Origin: Owenia fusiformis
Taxonomy: Eukaryota > Annelida > Polychaeta > Sabellida > Oweniidae
Length of the DNA stretch: 60,000 nt
Assembly (NCBI GenBank): GCA_903813345.2
Contig: CAIIXF020000007.1
Location: forward strand, 6,021,730-6,081,729
Direction of reading: 5' to 3'
Part shown: one piece after another, positions 59,040 through 60,000 of the stretch
How positions within the stretch are numbered: the first letter of the stretch is position 1
Layout of the letters: the number at the start of each line of letters is the position of its first letter
Position numbers and translations under genes: made by a program
The notes under the pieces: generated by a model
What the model was told of the DNA's origin: nothing
Databases searched by the model: none
Seen by the model: only the letters and a program-made list of their open reading frames with translations

Positions 59040-59809
59040 AGTTGAGATGAAAATAATGACTTTTGCGAATTACGTGGGCATCATGGAAACCTTGGTTACG
59101 TTTTACTAACCGCCGAGGTCCATTTATTATACGGCATAAAATAGGGTAATGTTTCAAAGTGTACTCTAATTGATTGATTGTAGATGAGACAAAGGACTGA
59201 TTGATCAGATACCGGAGGTCGCTTCAGACTTGTGACGCAGAGGCGTAGGTGAATATAAATGGGGAAGGTTACAAGGTTAATTCCTTTGAATCTTATTGTT
59301 GCACCGATCTTGAAAAGTTCGGCGCACGTTTGGTCAAAGAAATATCTCACATAAAGATGTAACCAATATATATTACTTATTTATTTATTCTTTGCCTCGA
59401 TTGTAGTGATTTTTATGAGGTAAGCTGGCTGTTGTAAGCCGATGCATGCGTTTAATCCATATGTTTGACCGATCTGGTAATTGCATGATATACGTAGTAC
59501 TGATCACACCGAAATAAATTGGATTCACTTTATCGCCTATCTTAAGTATATTTAATTGACATCTGACACCATGTGTGAGGACAACTCTAGTAGGCTCTTT
59601 AAAGATACATTTGGTCTTAAGCTGATTGTCACCAAACAGCCATTAGTATGCTGTAAACACAATTCATAGACTAGTCTCCATAATATATTCATTAACCATC
59701 TATCTGCAATGTATCCACATAAACCTCAGAGCATCATGTCAGAGCTGTCAGAAGCGAGGGATGCCCAGAAGTTTTCTTCATCGACGGGCCAATTACTCAG
59801 ATGCGAGTA
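59040..59809. other. No gene recognised
   Basis: Contains GACTGATTGATCAGATACCG near 59191, shared with 45680-45710 (a dispersed repeat). Otherwise unremarkable. Confidence 0.4.
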
Positions 59810-60000
59810 GGTAGTTACCAGTTTCGCCACCAGGTGGCTGATTCGGGGGAAATAACATGGCAGGGTATTACAAAATTCCTTTAAACTTGAATATTCATCA
59901 GTTTTAGTGGTTCACTTTTCATATTACCCTTATGTATGTGATAGATATACAAATTAAAATATGTCCAGTGAGAGAAAATATTATCTGCCCAACACAAGAA
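59810..60000. repeat. Dispersed repeat, partner at 33045-33245 (runs off the edge)
   Basis: TACCAGTTTCGCCACCAGGT, GGCTGATTCGG, ACATGGCAG, CCTTTAAACTTGAATATTCA and ATATGTCCAGTGAGAGAAAA align in order with the earlier copy. Confidence 0.6.

Noticed and set aside
1-60000. tRNA, rRNA or snRNA genes
   Set aside because: I looked for B-box-like GGTTCRANYCC and rRNA-like blocks and saw none; a covariance-model scan would be needed to exclude them formally.

Overview
The window is AT-rich metazoan nuclear DNA with spliced genes, long introns, GT-AG junctions and many foldback or terminal-inverted-repeat elements. A metazoan chitin synthase, a vasopressin/oxytocin-type neuropeptide receptor and a secreted chitin-binding protein, together with this repeat landscape, suggest a lophotrochozoan. 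A mollusc seems most likely to me, but an annelid or brachiopod cannot be excluded. Only three genes are well supported, and all three are split by introns.

Layout: (1) About 1-5.35 kb, minus strand: the first seven coding exons (761 codons) of a chitin synthase; its catalytic core lies off the left edge. (2) 12.6-19.0 kb, plus strand: a complete seven-exon gene for a predicted 389-residue secreted protein. It has a signal peptide, two 10-cysteine Ly6/uPAR three-finger domains and a C-terminal peritrophin-A (CBM14) chitin-binding domain. Every intron is phase 1, and its third intron holds a 1-kb palindromic mariner-derived element. (3) 21.3-31.85 kb, minus strand: a two-exon vasopressin/oxytocin-like GPCR of 581 residues, with an 8.8-kb intron just before TM7. 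(4) 32-60 kb: gene-poor accessory DNA. It holds palindromes, minisatellites, a repeat rich in nuclear-receptor half-sites, a diverged segmental duplication (38.6-44.2 kb against 49.1-53.7 kb), a family of CGTTC-rich foldback repeats, and a nested transposon whose empty site is preserved elsewhere in the window.

The chitin synthase and the Ly6-Ly6-CBM14 gene are divergently arranged about 7.3 kb apart. One would make chitin and the other would bind it outside the cell, so they may form a small extracellular-matrix or cuticle module; that link is inference. The receptor has no obvious functional tie to them. Several short signal-peptide-bearing ORFs are listed with low confidence.
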